49,874 nt of DNA from an uncultured Prevotella sp. GTDB taxonomy: Bacteria; Bacteroidota; Bacteroidia; Bacteroidales; Bacteroidaceae. Where the stretch lies: assembly GCA_900553595.1 (NCBI GenBank), contig USEC01000014.1:1-49874 (forward strand), read 5' to 3'. The translations under genes were made by a program, and so were the position numbers. Below the pieces are notes generated by a model, which was not told the DNA's origin, did not search any database, and was given only the letters and a program-made list of their open reading frames with translations. This document shows, piece by piece, positions 17,922-25,336 of this stretch; within the stretch, counting starts at the first letter, position 1; each line of letters opens with the position of its first letter.

Positions 17922-19079
17922 ATGAAAAAAATATTGTTGTTAGGTTCCGGCGAACTGGGCAAGGAATTTGTCATCGCCGCCAAGCGTGCAGGGCAGTATG
18001 TCGTTGCATGCGACAGATATGAGTGTGCTCCCGCAATGCAGGTTGCCGACGAGTGCGAAGTTTTCAACATGCTCGACGGCGACGCTCTTGCCGCTGTCGT
18101 GGAGAAGCACCGTCCCGACATCATCGTTCCGGAGATTGAAGCCATACGCACGGAGCGTCTTTTCGACTTCGAGAAGCAGGGCATTCAGGTGGTGCCGAGT
18201 GCCCGTGCCGTGAACTACACGATGAACCGCAAGGCCATCCGCGACCTCGCCGCCAAGGAACTGGGGCTTCGCACGGCGAAATACTTCTATGCCAAGACCC
18301 TTGAGGAGCTTCGTGAGCACTCCAAGGAAATAGGTTTCCCGTGTGTGATAAAGCCTCTCATGTCATCGTCGGGGCACGGTCAGAGCGTGGTGCGCGATGC
18401 TTCGGAGCTGGAGAAAGCCTTCAACGACGCCATGGAAGGCAGTCGCGGCGATGTGAAGGAGATAATAATCGAGGAGTTCATACACTTCGATTCCGAGTTT
18501 ACACTGCTCACTGTGACACAGAAGAACGGTCCGACGCTGTTCTGTCCGCCCATAGGTCATGTGCAGAAAGGCGGTGACTACCGTGAAAGTTGGCAGCCGT
18601 TTGCCATTCCTGAGGACGAACTGCGCAAGGCGGAAGACATGGCTGAGAAGGTGACAGCCGCTCTTACGGGTGCAGGCATCTGGGGAGTGGAGTTCTTCCT
18701 CACCAAAGACGGCGAGGTAATCTTCTCCGAACTGTCGCCGCGTCCGCATGATACGGGTATGGTGACACTTGGACACACCACCAACCTCTCGGAGTTTGAG
18801 CTGCACTTCCGTGCCGTTATGGGTCTGCCCATTGCCGGAATACATCTCGAACACGCCGGAGCGAGTGCCGTGGTACTTGCCAAAGAGGAAGCCGACCACG
18901 ACCCTGAATACAACCTTCTCGATGCCTTGCGTGAGGACTATACCCGTGTGCGCATTTTCGGCAAGCATGTACAGCATGTGAACCGCCGCATGGGTGTCGT
19001 GCTGTGCTACGGCGACAAGGATGCCGACACCACCGCCCTGCGCGACAAGGCCAAGCGTCTGGCAGCCACAGTGCTGTAA
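17922..19079 (+). CDS. purT: formate-dependent phosphoribosylglycinamide formyltransferase PurT
   Basis: A 385-residue ATP-grasp enzyme that makes formyl-GAR from GAR, formate and ATP in purine synthesis, independent of folate. It starts with a Rossmann-like motif (ILLLGSGELGKEFVIAAKRAGQYVVACDRY split across residues 3-32); ATP-grasp blocks are PCVIKPLMSSSGHGQS, IIIEEFIHFDSEFTLL, and the metal site VIFSELSPRPHDTG. Length and order match the family. I chose the ATG at 17922 because it begins the conserved domain directly; a longer frame from 17781 overlaps the promoter. It is followed after 47 bp by an unrelated acyltransferase gene, perhaps in the same transcript. Confidence 0.96.
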   Translation: MKKILLLGSGELGKEFVIAAKRAGQYVVACDRYECAPAMQVADECEVFNMLDGDALAAVVEKHRPDIIVPEIEAIRTERLFDFEKQGIQVVPSARAVNYTMNRKAIRDLAAKELGLRTAKYFYAKTLEELREHSKEIGFPCVIKPLMSSSGHGQSVVRDASELEKAFNDAMEGSRGDVKEIIIEEFIHFDSEFTLLTVTQKNGPTLFCPPIGHVQKGGDYRESWQPFAIPEDELRKAEDMAEKVTAALTGAGIWGVEFFLTKDGEVIFSELSPRPHDTGMVTLGHTTNLSEFELHFRAVMGLPIAGIHLEHAGASAVVLAKEEADHDPEYNLLDALREDYTRVRIFGKHVQHVNRRMGVVLCYGDKDADTTALRDKAKRLAATVL

Positions 19080-19126
19080 CGCTGTGCGGCAAGTGAGAAC
19101 GATTTTTACATTGAAACATATATAAT

Positions 19127-20221
19127 TTGGCAACGACCCAACCGCAGACACAACGAAAAGGAAGAATAGGCACACTCGAAACGGCACGCTTCCTTTTCAT
19201 TGTTTTTATATACCTCTCGCACTGTATCACCGAGACCGACCGTTCACCATTCGATTTCGGTGGCGAATCGGGTGTGGCGTTTTTCTTCGTCCTCAGTGGT
19301 TTCGTGCTGTCGCTCGGCTATGGCAGAAAGGTGGAGGAGGGTACTTTCGGCGTGCGCCGCTTCTTCGTCACCCATCTGGCACGCCTTTATCCGCTGCATT
19401 TGCTGACTATGGCGGCTACTATAGTCCTCGACTCCCGGTTGGGAGTGAGCTATTCATGCATGCAGATTCTTTCACATGTCTTTATCTTACAGACCTGGAC
19501 GGCATCGGTACATTACATCAGTATCGCCAACGGCGTGGCGTGGTTCCTCTGCGACACGCTCTTCTTCTATGCCGTCTTTGCTGTGGTTTACCGCTGGCTC
19601 ATGCGCCAGAGTGTGCGCCGGCTGGGCGTGATGGGCATGGCGTTGGTGGCGGTTTATGTGCCGTTGGCGTTGCAGGTGCCCGACGAAAAGGTGAACTGGA
19701 CGCTATATGGCTATCCGCTTCTGCGCGTCATCGACTTCTCCCTTGGCATACTTCTCTGCCGCTTCTACCTCTCACAACGTTCGCAACGCATAGCCATGCG
19801 TATGGAGTCGCTCTCCGTTTGGCGTGCCACCGGCGTTGAGATGCTTGGTGTCGCGGCGGTAGTCGTGGCATGGATGCTCTACGGCGACATGCCTAAAAGT
19901 CTGCGCTGCGCCGCTCTTTTCTGGCCGGTCATGCCATTTGTCATTTATGTCCTTGCCGTCGCCGACGGTGGGCGAGGTCTCCTTTCGCGCCTCATGCGCC
20001 AGCCTTTGCTGATGCGTCTTGGCGGCGTAAGTTTTGAAATCTATCTTATTCATCTCATAATGATGCGCGTTGCCTATCACGCCCTGCACACAGTCTGCGG
20101 CGAAACGGGCGAGGTGCAGGTGTTTATTGTGGCATTCCTTGCAAGCATTGTCGTGGCCTTCGCGCTGCAACGGTGGCTTGTCACGCCGGTTTACAACCGT
20201 GTGAAGAGTGCCTGTAAATGA
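19127..20221 (+). CDS. acyltransferase family 3 membrane protein
   Basis: A 364-residue multi-pass membrane acyltransferase of the type that adds acetyl or other acyl groups to surface sugars. The N terminus carries the family pattern ETARFLFIVFIYLSHCI, SGVAFFFVLSGFVLSLGYG and RRFFVTHLARLYPLHLL; the rest is about ten hydrophobic helices, ending FEIYLIHLIMM before the last ones. The expected start is TTG at 19127: a stop (TGA 19112) closes the frame just upstream and no ATG occurs before the conserved domain. It lies 22 bp before the ketoisomerase gene, so it may acylate the amino sugar made by this operon; that is inferred from position only. Confidence 0.87.
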   Translation: MATTQPQTQRKGRIGTLETARFLFIVFIYLSHCITETDRSPFDFGGESGVAFFFVLSGFVLSLGYGRKVEEGTFGVRRFFVTHLARLYPLHLLTMAATIVLDSRLGVSYSCMQILSHVFILQTWTASVHYISIANGVAWFLCDTLFFYAVFAVVYRWLMRQSVRRLGVMGMALVAVYVPLALQVPDEKVNWTLYGYPLLRVIDFSLGILLCRFYLSQRSQRIAMRMESLSVWRATGVEMLGVAAVVVAWMLYGDMPKSLRCAALFWPVMPFVIYVLAVADGGRGLLSRLMRQPLLMRLGGVSFEIYLIHLIMMRVAYHALHTVCGETGEVQVFIVAFLASIVVAFALQRWLVTPVYNRVKSACK

Positions 20222-20243
20222 TAAAAACAAAGAAACTCTGTCT

Positions 20244-20672
20244 ATGAACGAAAAGAAAAGAAGCATTGTCAGTCTGCCTAAGATATTCGACCCGCGCGGC
20301 AACCTCACCGTCGCCGAGGGCATGACAAACGTGCCTTACGATGTGAAGCGTGTCTATTGGGTGTATGATGTCCCTGCCGGCGAGAGCCGTGGAGGTCATG
20401 CCCACAAGGAATGCCGTGAGTTGATAATCGCCGTGAGCGGCTCGTTCAGCGTCACGATAGACAACGGACGCGAGAAGGAGACATTCCATCTGAACCATCC
20501 CTGGCAGGGACTTCTCGTGGAGACGGGGGTCTGGCGCACGCTGGACGACTTCTCTTCGGGTGCCGTCTGCCTGGTGCTTGCCTCGCACCCCTTTGATGAA
20601 AGCGACTACATAAGGGACTACTCAGAATACCTCGACTACATGAATGCCAACCCAAACAGTGCCGGCCTATGA
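20244..20672 (+). CDS. FdtA/QdtA-like dTDP-4-keto-6-deoxyglucose 3,4-ketoisomerase
   Basis: A 142-residue cupin enzyme expected to turn a dTDP-4-keto-6-deoxyhexose into the 3-keto isomer. The family blocks are FDPRGNLTVAEG near the start, VYWVYDVPAGESRGGHAHKECRE (with the active-site HAH), SFSVTIDNG and VETGVWRTLDDFSSGAVCLVLAS. ATG 20244 is preferred; an in-frame GTG at 20208 would overlap the previous gene. Its stop overlaps the ATG of the aminotransferase (ATGA), which is the partner enzyme in Fuc3NAc/Qui3NAc routes. Whether the product is the galacto (FdtA) or gluco (QdtA) form cannot be judged from sequence. Confidence 0.88.
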   Translation: MNEKKRSIVSLPKIFDPRGNLTVAEGMTNVPYDVKRVYWVYDVPAGESRGGHAHKECRELIIAVSGSFSVTIDNGREKETFHLNHPWQGLLVETGVWRTLDDFSSGAVCLVLASHPFDESDYIRDYSEYLDYMNANPNSAGL

Positions 20673-21775
20673 TAAATCTCGTGGACATAAAGAAGATAAC
20701 CGCCTTGCACGGCGATGAGATAAAGGCAGCCCTGACTGCCGTCGCAGACAGCGGTTGGTTTCTGAAGGGGCCGTTCACGGAGCGTTTCGAGCAGGCTTAT
20801 GCCCGATATACCGGCACCTCTCGCTGTGTGGCATGCGGCAACGGACTCGATGCGCTCACTCTTATCCTGCGTGCCTATATGGAGATGGGACAGATGCAGG
20901 AGGGCGACGAGGTGATAATCCCTGCCAATGCCTACATCGCCTGCATGATAGCCGTGTCGCGTGCAGGACTGAAACCCGTGCTTGTGGAGCCGCGTCTTGA
21001 CACGCTCCAGATAGACGATGCCCTCATAGAGAGTGCCGTCACGCCACGCACGAAGGCTGTTATGATTGTCCACATGTACGGACGCTGCGCCTATACCGAC
21101 CGCATCGGCTATATATGCCGCCGCCATTCGCTGAAGCTTGTCGAGGACAATGCCCAGGCACACGGCTGCCGTTACGCCGGTAAACTGACGGGTTCGCTCG
21201 GCGATGCAGCCGCCCACAGCTTCTATCCCACCAAGAACCTCGGCGCACTCGGTGATGCCGGAGCCGTGACCACGGACGATACGGAACTCGCCGACATGGT
21301 GCGCGCACTCGGCAACTATGGTTCCGAACGCAAATACATATTCTCACACATCGGGATGAACAGCCGCATGGACGAGACACAGGCTGCCGTGCTGCTCGCA
21401 AAACTGCCATATCTCGATGCGGAGAACGCACGCCGCCGCGACAACGCCGCCTATTACATTGACAACATACACAACGACTGTGTGCTGACTCCCACCCGTG
21501 AGTATTGGGAGCAGAGCGTGTTCCACATATTCCCCGTGCTGTCGCCATACCGTGACGCACTGCAACAGTATCTGAAGGAGCACGGTGTGCAGACCGACAT
21601 ACACTATCCGCTTCCTCCACACCACCAACGCTGCTATGCAGAATGGGCTTCGCTGTCGCTGCCCGTCACCGAACGCATACACCGCGAAGAGCTGAGTCTG
21701 CCCGTAAGTCAGGTGGTAAGCGACGACGAACGCGCATTCATTGCACGCCTTATAAACGAATTCCGACCCGAATGA
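20669..21775 (+). CDS. DegT/DnrJ/EryC1 family PLP sugar aminotransferase (FdtB/QdtB-like)
   Basis: A 368-residue PLP enzyme expected to aminate C3 of the keto sugar made by the preceding isomerase, giving a dTDP-3-amino-3,6-dideoxyhexose. Markers are CGNGLDALTLILRAY (cofactor phosphate), DEVIIPANAYIAC, VEDNAQAHGCRYAGK, and the PLP lysine Lys189 in SFYPTKNLGALGDAG. Length is normal for the family. It overlaps both neighbours by 4 bp, a tight translational coupling across three genes. The thymidylyltransferase and 4,6-dehydratase that supply dTDP-4-keto-6-deoxyglucose are not in this window. Confidence 0.92.
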   Translation: MINLVDIKKITALHGDEIKAALTAVADSGWFLKGPFTERFEQAYARYTGTSRCVACGNGLDALTLILRAYMEMGQMQEGDEVIIPANAYIACMIAVSRAGLKPVLVEPRLDTLQIDDALIESAVTPRTKAVMIVHMYGRCAYTDRIGYICRRHSLKLVEDNAQAHGCRYAGKLTGSLGDAAAHSFYPTKNLGALGDAGAVTTDDTELADMVRALGNYGSERKYIFSHIGMNSRMDETQAAVLLAKLPYLDAENARRRDNAAYYIDNIHNDCVLTPTREYWEQSVFHIFPVLSPYRDALQQYLKEHGVQTDIHYPLPPHHQRCYAEWASLSLPVTERIHREELSLPVSQVVSDDERAFIARLINEFRPE

Positions 21776-22698
21776 CAATCAAAGAAGTTACGCCCGACCA
21801 GTATGCTGCGCTGCCGCTGAAGCATCCGCATGTGTTCAACACCGCCGCCTTCTCACGCCTTAACGCTGCGAAGGCGGAGCGTCTGCACTTCCTCGTGTTC
21901 GAGGAGGAGGGCAAGCCGCGCTACGGCATCACGCTCGGCGAGCGCGAGGGGTGGCTTCTGTCGCCCTTTTCGGCACCTTTCGGCGGTTTCTCCTATTGCA
22001 AGACACCACATATTGAGAGCCTTGACGCCGCCGCACAGATGCTTGCCGACTATGCCCACAACCTCGGGTTCCGTATGCGTATAAGTCTGCCCCCGCTGTT
22101 CTATGTCCCGCAGTTCCTTGCCGAGACAGCCGCCGTGCTGTCGCGCCGAAGCTCTGCCACACACATAGAACTGAACTATCATTTCCCCGTATCACGCTTT
22201 GCCGACTACGACCGGTGCCTTGCACGCAACGCACGCAAGAACCTCCGCCATGCCGAGGAGCAGGAGTGGGAGTTTGTGGCAGTGTGGCGCGACGATGCGG
22301 AAGGGCTTCGGAAGGCGTTCGAGGTGATACGCCGCAACCGCGAGGAACACGGCTACAGGCTGAGCATGACGCTCGCCGAGGTGGAACGGACGGTGAAGCT
22401 GATACCAGCCGACTTTTTCCTGCTGCGTCACGGCGGCGAGGATGTGGCGGCGGCGCAGGTGTTTCATGTGGCTGATGGCATAGCGCAGGTGGTGTATTGG
22501 GGCGACCTTCATGCCTATTCGTCGCTGCGCACGATGAACATGCTCGTGTATCGGGTGTTCGAACACTACTCACGCGCCGGACTGGATGTGCTCGACATCG
22601 GCACGTCGATGCTCGACGGCGCACCCAACTACGGGCTGTGCGACTTCAAGACATCTGTGGGTTGCGAGGCATCGCCCAAGTTTGTGTTTGAGTTCTGA
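21772..22698 (+). CDS. FemAB/GNAT-like transferase at the end of the amino-sugar operon
   Basis: A 308-residue protein with two GNAT-like halves, as in FemAB and related transferases. Visible blocks are LLSPFSAPFGGFSY, LARNARKNLRHAEEQ, an ERTVKLIPADFFLLRH segment, AAQVFHVADGIAQVVYWGD, and a C-terminal LDIGTSMLDGAPNYGLCDFKTSVGC. Relatives attach acyl or aminoacyl groups, and the position suggests N-acylation of the 3-amino sugar, the step done by FdtC or QdtC in known pathways; those enzymes are built differently, so this is inference. The ATG at 21772 overlaps the aminotransferase stop. Transcription then meets a palindrome array and an inverted-repeat element. Confidence 0.8.
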   Translation: MTIKEVTPDQYAALPLKHPHVFNTAAFSRLNAAKAERLHFLVFEEEGKPRYGITLGEREGWLLSPFSAPFGGFSYCKTPHIESLDAAAQMLADYAHNLGFRMRISLPPLFYVPQFLAETAAVLSRRSSATHIELNYHFPVSRFADYDRCLARNARKNLRHAEEQEWEFVAVWRDDAEGLRKAFEVIRRNREEHGYRLSMTLAEVERTVKLIPADFFLLRHGGEDVAAAQVFHVADGIAQVVYWGDLHAYSSLRTMNMLVYRVFEHYSRAGLDVLDIGTSMLDGAPNYGLCDFKTSVGCEASPKFVFEF

Positions 22699-22799
22699 TA
22701 TGCCTTTGTCATGATCGTGCCGTCAGGTTTCCGCCAAAGGCGTAATGCTTTGCAATGGCCTTTGTATCTTGTTGATTTTCAATGGTGTTATGATGCGTT

Positions 22800-22884
22800 T
22801 ACAAACAAGGCTTGTTTGCGTTCAAAACAAGTCTTGTTTGGAGTGTAAAGAAGCCTTGTTTGCAAACAAGAGAAGTCTTGTTTG
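22800..22884. repeat. palindrome array 2
   Basis: Four units with the core AAG(G/T/C)CTT occur about every 20-25 bp: ACAAACAAGGCTTGTTTGC, AAAACAAGTCTTGTTTGG, AAAGAAGCCTTGTTTGC and AACAAGAGAAGTCTTGTTTG. It lies between the convergent FemAB-like and UDP-glucose dehydrogenase genes and can fold into several alternative hairpins, so it may terminate both. Confidence 0.8.
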
Positions 22885-22924
22885 AAAAGTCGGGAATATG
22901 CATTCTGGAATAAGGCAAGGAGGT

Positions 22925-23080
22925 GTCAAAACGGGAGTTAGCCTAAGTTATCGGAAGTTAATACGCCTTGGCGGATTGAAGGTAACGGACATTACCATTG
23001 GTTTTCAATGGGTTCTACTATTGTCCGTTATCTTCCTTTAACTTCGGCTGAGCCTAACTTCCGATAAATTCCGTTTTGAC
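22925..23080. repeat. 156-bp inverted-repeat element, copy 2
   Basis: Perfect 10-bp ends GTCAAAACGG (22925-22934) and CCGTTTTGAC (23071-23080). Inside, TTATCGGAAGTTA pairs with TAACTTCCGATAA, and GGTAACGGACATTA pairs loosely with TTGTCCGTTATC. It is closely related to 15661-15817. No coding frame is seen. Confidence 0.85.
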
Positions 23081-23109
23081 CACCCCGTTTTCGTGCCTTG
23101 GTGCAGGAT

Positions 23110-24513
23110 TTAGTCGCGGCGGAAAATGTCGCGCGTATATACCTTCTGCTGCACATCGTCGAGCGAAACATCGTAGCGGTTGGCTATGATGGCGTGGCTC
23201 AGGCGTTTGAATTCGGCAAGGTCGTTGATTACTCTGCTGCCGAAGAATGTGGTGCCGTCGGCGAGGGTGGGTTCGTATATTATCACTTCCGCGCCTTTCG
23301 CCTTTATGCGTTTCATTATGCCCTGTATGGCAGACTGGCGGAAATTGTCGGAATTGCTCTTCATTGTGAGGCGATAGACACCTATGACGCAGGTGTGCTC
23401 CTTGCTTGCGTCGAAGCTGTTGTCGTTGGCATAGTCGTAGTAGCCGGCCTTGCGCAGCACGGCATCGGCTATGTAGTCCTTGCGTGTGCGGTTGCTTTCC
23501 ACTATCGCTTCTATGAGGTTTTCCGGCACATCGGCATAGTTTGCCAGCAGCTGCTTGGTGTCCTTGGGCAGACAGTAGCCGCCGTAGCCGAACGAAGGGT
23601 TGTTGTAATGCGTGCCTATGCGTGGGTCAAGGCCCACGCCTTCTATTATGGCTCGTGTGTCGAGTCCCTTTATTTCGGCGTAGGTGTCGAGCTCGTTGAA
23701 GTAGCTTACACGCAGGGCGAGATATGTATTGGCAAAGAGTTTCACCGCTTCGGCATCCTTCATGCCCATGAGCAGGCAGGGGATTCCCTTTGTGTCGGCT
23801 GCCGGTTGCCGTGTGCCGGTAGCCTGGTTTGCCGTGTGCGGCGGTGTTGCGGCGGTGCTGTCGGCACTGCCTATCGCCCCTTCCACAAGCAGACAGGCGA
23901 AAGTCTGGGCTGCCTCGTGCATACGTTCCACATCGGTGACGGCGAGGATGGCATTGTTCTCCTCCTCAAACTCCGGGCGGTCGATGATGTGTGGGCATCC
24001 CACTATGATGCGGCTTGGGTATAGATTGTCGTAAAGGGCCTTGCTCTCGCGCAGGAATTCGGGCGAGAAGAGCAGGTTGAACTGCTTCGTTCCCTTTCTG
24101 GCGTATTTGAGATAAAGGCTGCGTGTGTAGCCCACGGGGATGGTACTCTTTATCACCATCACGGCATCGGGGTTCACTTCGAGCACGAGGTCTATCACTT
24201 CCTCCACATGGGTGGTGTCGAAATAGTTCTTCACGGGGTCGTAGTTCGTCGGCGCGGCTATCACCACGAAGTCGGCATCACGGTATGCCGCCCTGCCGTC
24301 GAGCGTGGCGACGAGGTTGAGAGGTTTCTCCTTGAGATACTTCTCGATGTATTCGTCCTGGATGGGGGATATTCTGTTGTTCAGCTTCTCCACCTTCTCG
24401 GCTATCACATCCACAGCCGTCACATGATGATGCTGGGCGAGAAGTGTGGCGATACTGAGTCCCACATAACCCGTTCCGGCAACTGCTATTCTTATGTCTT
24501 TGAAGTCGTTCAT
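23110..24513 (-). CDS. UDP-glucose 6-dehydrogenase with a low-complexity insert
   Basis: A 467-residue nucleotide-sugar dehydrogenase, most like UDP-glucose dehydrogenases that make UDP-glucuronate for surface polysaccharides. NAD-binding motif GTGYVGLS (13-20), then KSTIPVGYT, the linker LFSPEFLRES, central helix KLFANTYLALRVSYFNELD, and catalytic Cys314 in GYGGYCLPKD. Residues about 213-243 (roughly 23785-23877) are an insert rich in Ala, Thr, Pro and Gln between the first domain and the central helix, which most relatives lack. ATG 24513 starts the conserved domain; 13 further residues upstream overlap the -7 box and were not used. Confidence 0.93.
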   Translation of the reverse strand: MNDFKDIRIAVAGTGYVGLSIATLLAQHHHVTAVDVIAEKVEKLNNRISPIQDEYIEKYLKEKPLNLVATLDGRAAYRDADFVVIAAPTNYDPVKNYFDTTHVEEVIDLVLEVNPDAVMVIKSTIPVGYTRSLYLKYARKGTKQFNLLFSPEFLRESKALYDNLYPSRIIVGCPHIIDRPEFEEENNAILAVTDVERMHEAAQTFACLLVEGAIGSADSTAATPPHTANQATGTRQPAADTKGIPCLLMGMKDAEAVKLFANTYLALRVSYFNELDTYAEIKGLDTRAIIEGVGLDPRIGTHYNNPSFGYGGYCLPKDTKQLLANYADVPENLIEAIVESNRTRKDYIADAVLRKAGYYDYANDNSFDASKEHTCVIGVYRLTMKSNSDNFRQSAIQGIMKRIKAKGAEVIIYEPTLADGTTFFGSRVINDLAEFKRLSHAIIANRYDVSLDDVQQKVYTRDIFRRD

Positions 24514-24549
24514 TCTCTTTTCTTTTGGATATGGGGTTGTAACATGTTG

Positions 24550-24581
24550 CAAAAATAGCGTTTTTGCGCTATTGTGGCAAA
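24550..24581 (-). promoter_or_regulatory. promoter of the UDP-glucose dehydrogenase gene
   Basis: On the minus strand TTTG (24578-24581), a 20-bp spacer and TATTTTTG (24550-24557) match the consensus exactly. The spacer holds GCGCAAAAACGC-type dyad symmetry (AGCGCAAAAACGCT). The leader would be about 30 nt. Confidence 0.75.
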
Positions 24582-24625
24582 TTTAGGCAGCCCAAATCTT
24601 CATCCTGCATGTTTTTCTCTGCGTT

Positions 24626-25315
24626 TCACACATTGAGTTCATCAATGAGTCTTCTGCCCGTTTTCTTGAGCCGATTGAAGAAGATGAGGAACAGGATGAG
24701 TGCCACCACCGCCACACCATCGTCGATATCGTACGAGAAAAGTATTCCGTCGTAGATGCCGTGTGCCACTACCGGGGCGGCGAGAATCAGTGCCTTTGTT
24801 GCAGGATTGCGCCTTGTGCCGAAGTGATAGTGCGAGTAGTAGTAGCCCATTATCACCGCGTCGAAGAAGTGTCCCGGCACGGCGAACAGCGCACGGACTA
24901 TTCCTACCGACAGCCACGAGTCGTAGTTGCTGAAGAGGTAGAGCACGTTCTCCACGGCGGCGAAGCCCATTCCCACGCAGACGGCATAGACAATGCCGTC
25001 GAAACGTTCGTCGAAATAGGGGTTGTTTCTCAGCAGAAGCCACAGCATAAGCAGCTTGGCCCCCTCCTCGGGCAGTGCTGCTGAGAAGAAAGCCTGCTTG
25101 AAGGCTACTGAGAGGGCGGTGTCGTTAAGCACGATGAGGTCGCCCAATGCCTCGGTGAAGGGCAGCAGAACGAAGGTGACGGCCGTGGAAATCATGCCGT
25201 AGAGGAATGCCTTGGCCAGCATACGCGGCGGTTCGGGGTTGGCGGCATCGCGCCTGAGTATCTGCCACAGCAGCACCGCTACGGGTGCCAGGGCGGCTAT
25301 AATGAGTAGGTGCAT
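24626..25315 (-). CDS. PrsW-like intramembrane metalloprotease
   Basis: A 229-residue membrane protein of the PrsW group, membrane-embedded proteases related to CAAX peptidases; the best-known member cuts an anti-sigma factor at site 1. There are about seven hydrophobic helices. Motifs are ALPEEGAK (Glu83, Glu84), GMGFAAVENVLY, FAVPGHFFDAVIMG (His149) and HGIYDG (His185), which together hold the likely metal ligands. It starts 21 bp after the TPR gene stop, so both are probably on one mRNA. No anti-sigma factor is encoded nearby; the substrate is unknown. Confidence 0.9.
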   Translation of the reverse strand: MHLLIIAALAPVAVLLWQILRRDAANPEPPRMLAKAFLYGMISTAVTFVLLPFTEALGDLIVLNDTALSVAFKQAFFSAALPEEGAKLLMLWLLLRNNPYFDERFDGIVYAVCVGMGFAAVENVLYLFSNYDSWLSVGIVRALFAVPGHFFDAVIMGYYYSHYHFGTRRNPATKALILAAPVVAHGIYDGILFSYDIDDGVAVVALILFLIFFNRLKKTGRRLIDELNV

Positions 25316-25336
25316 TATTGTTATTGGTTTTTGGTG

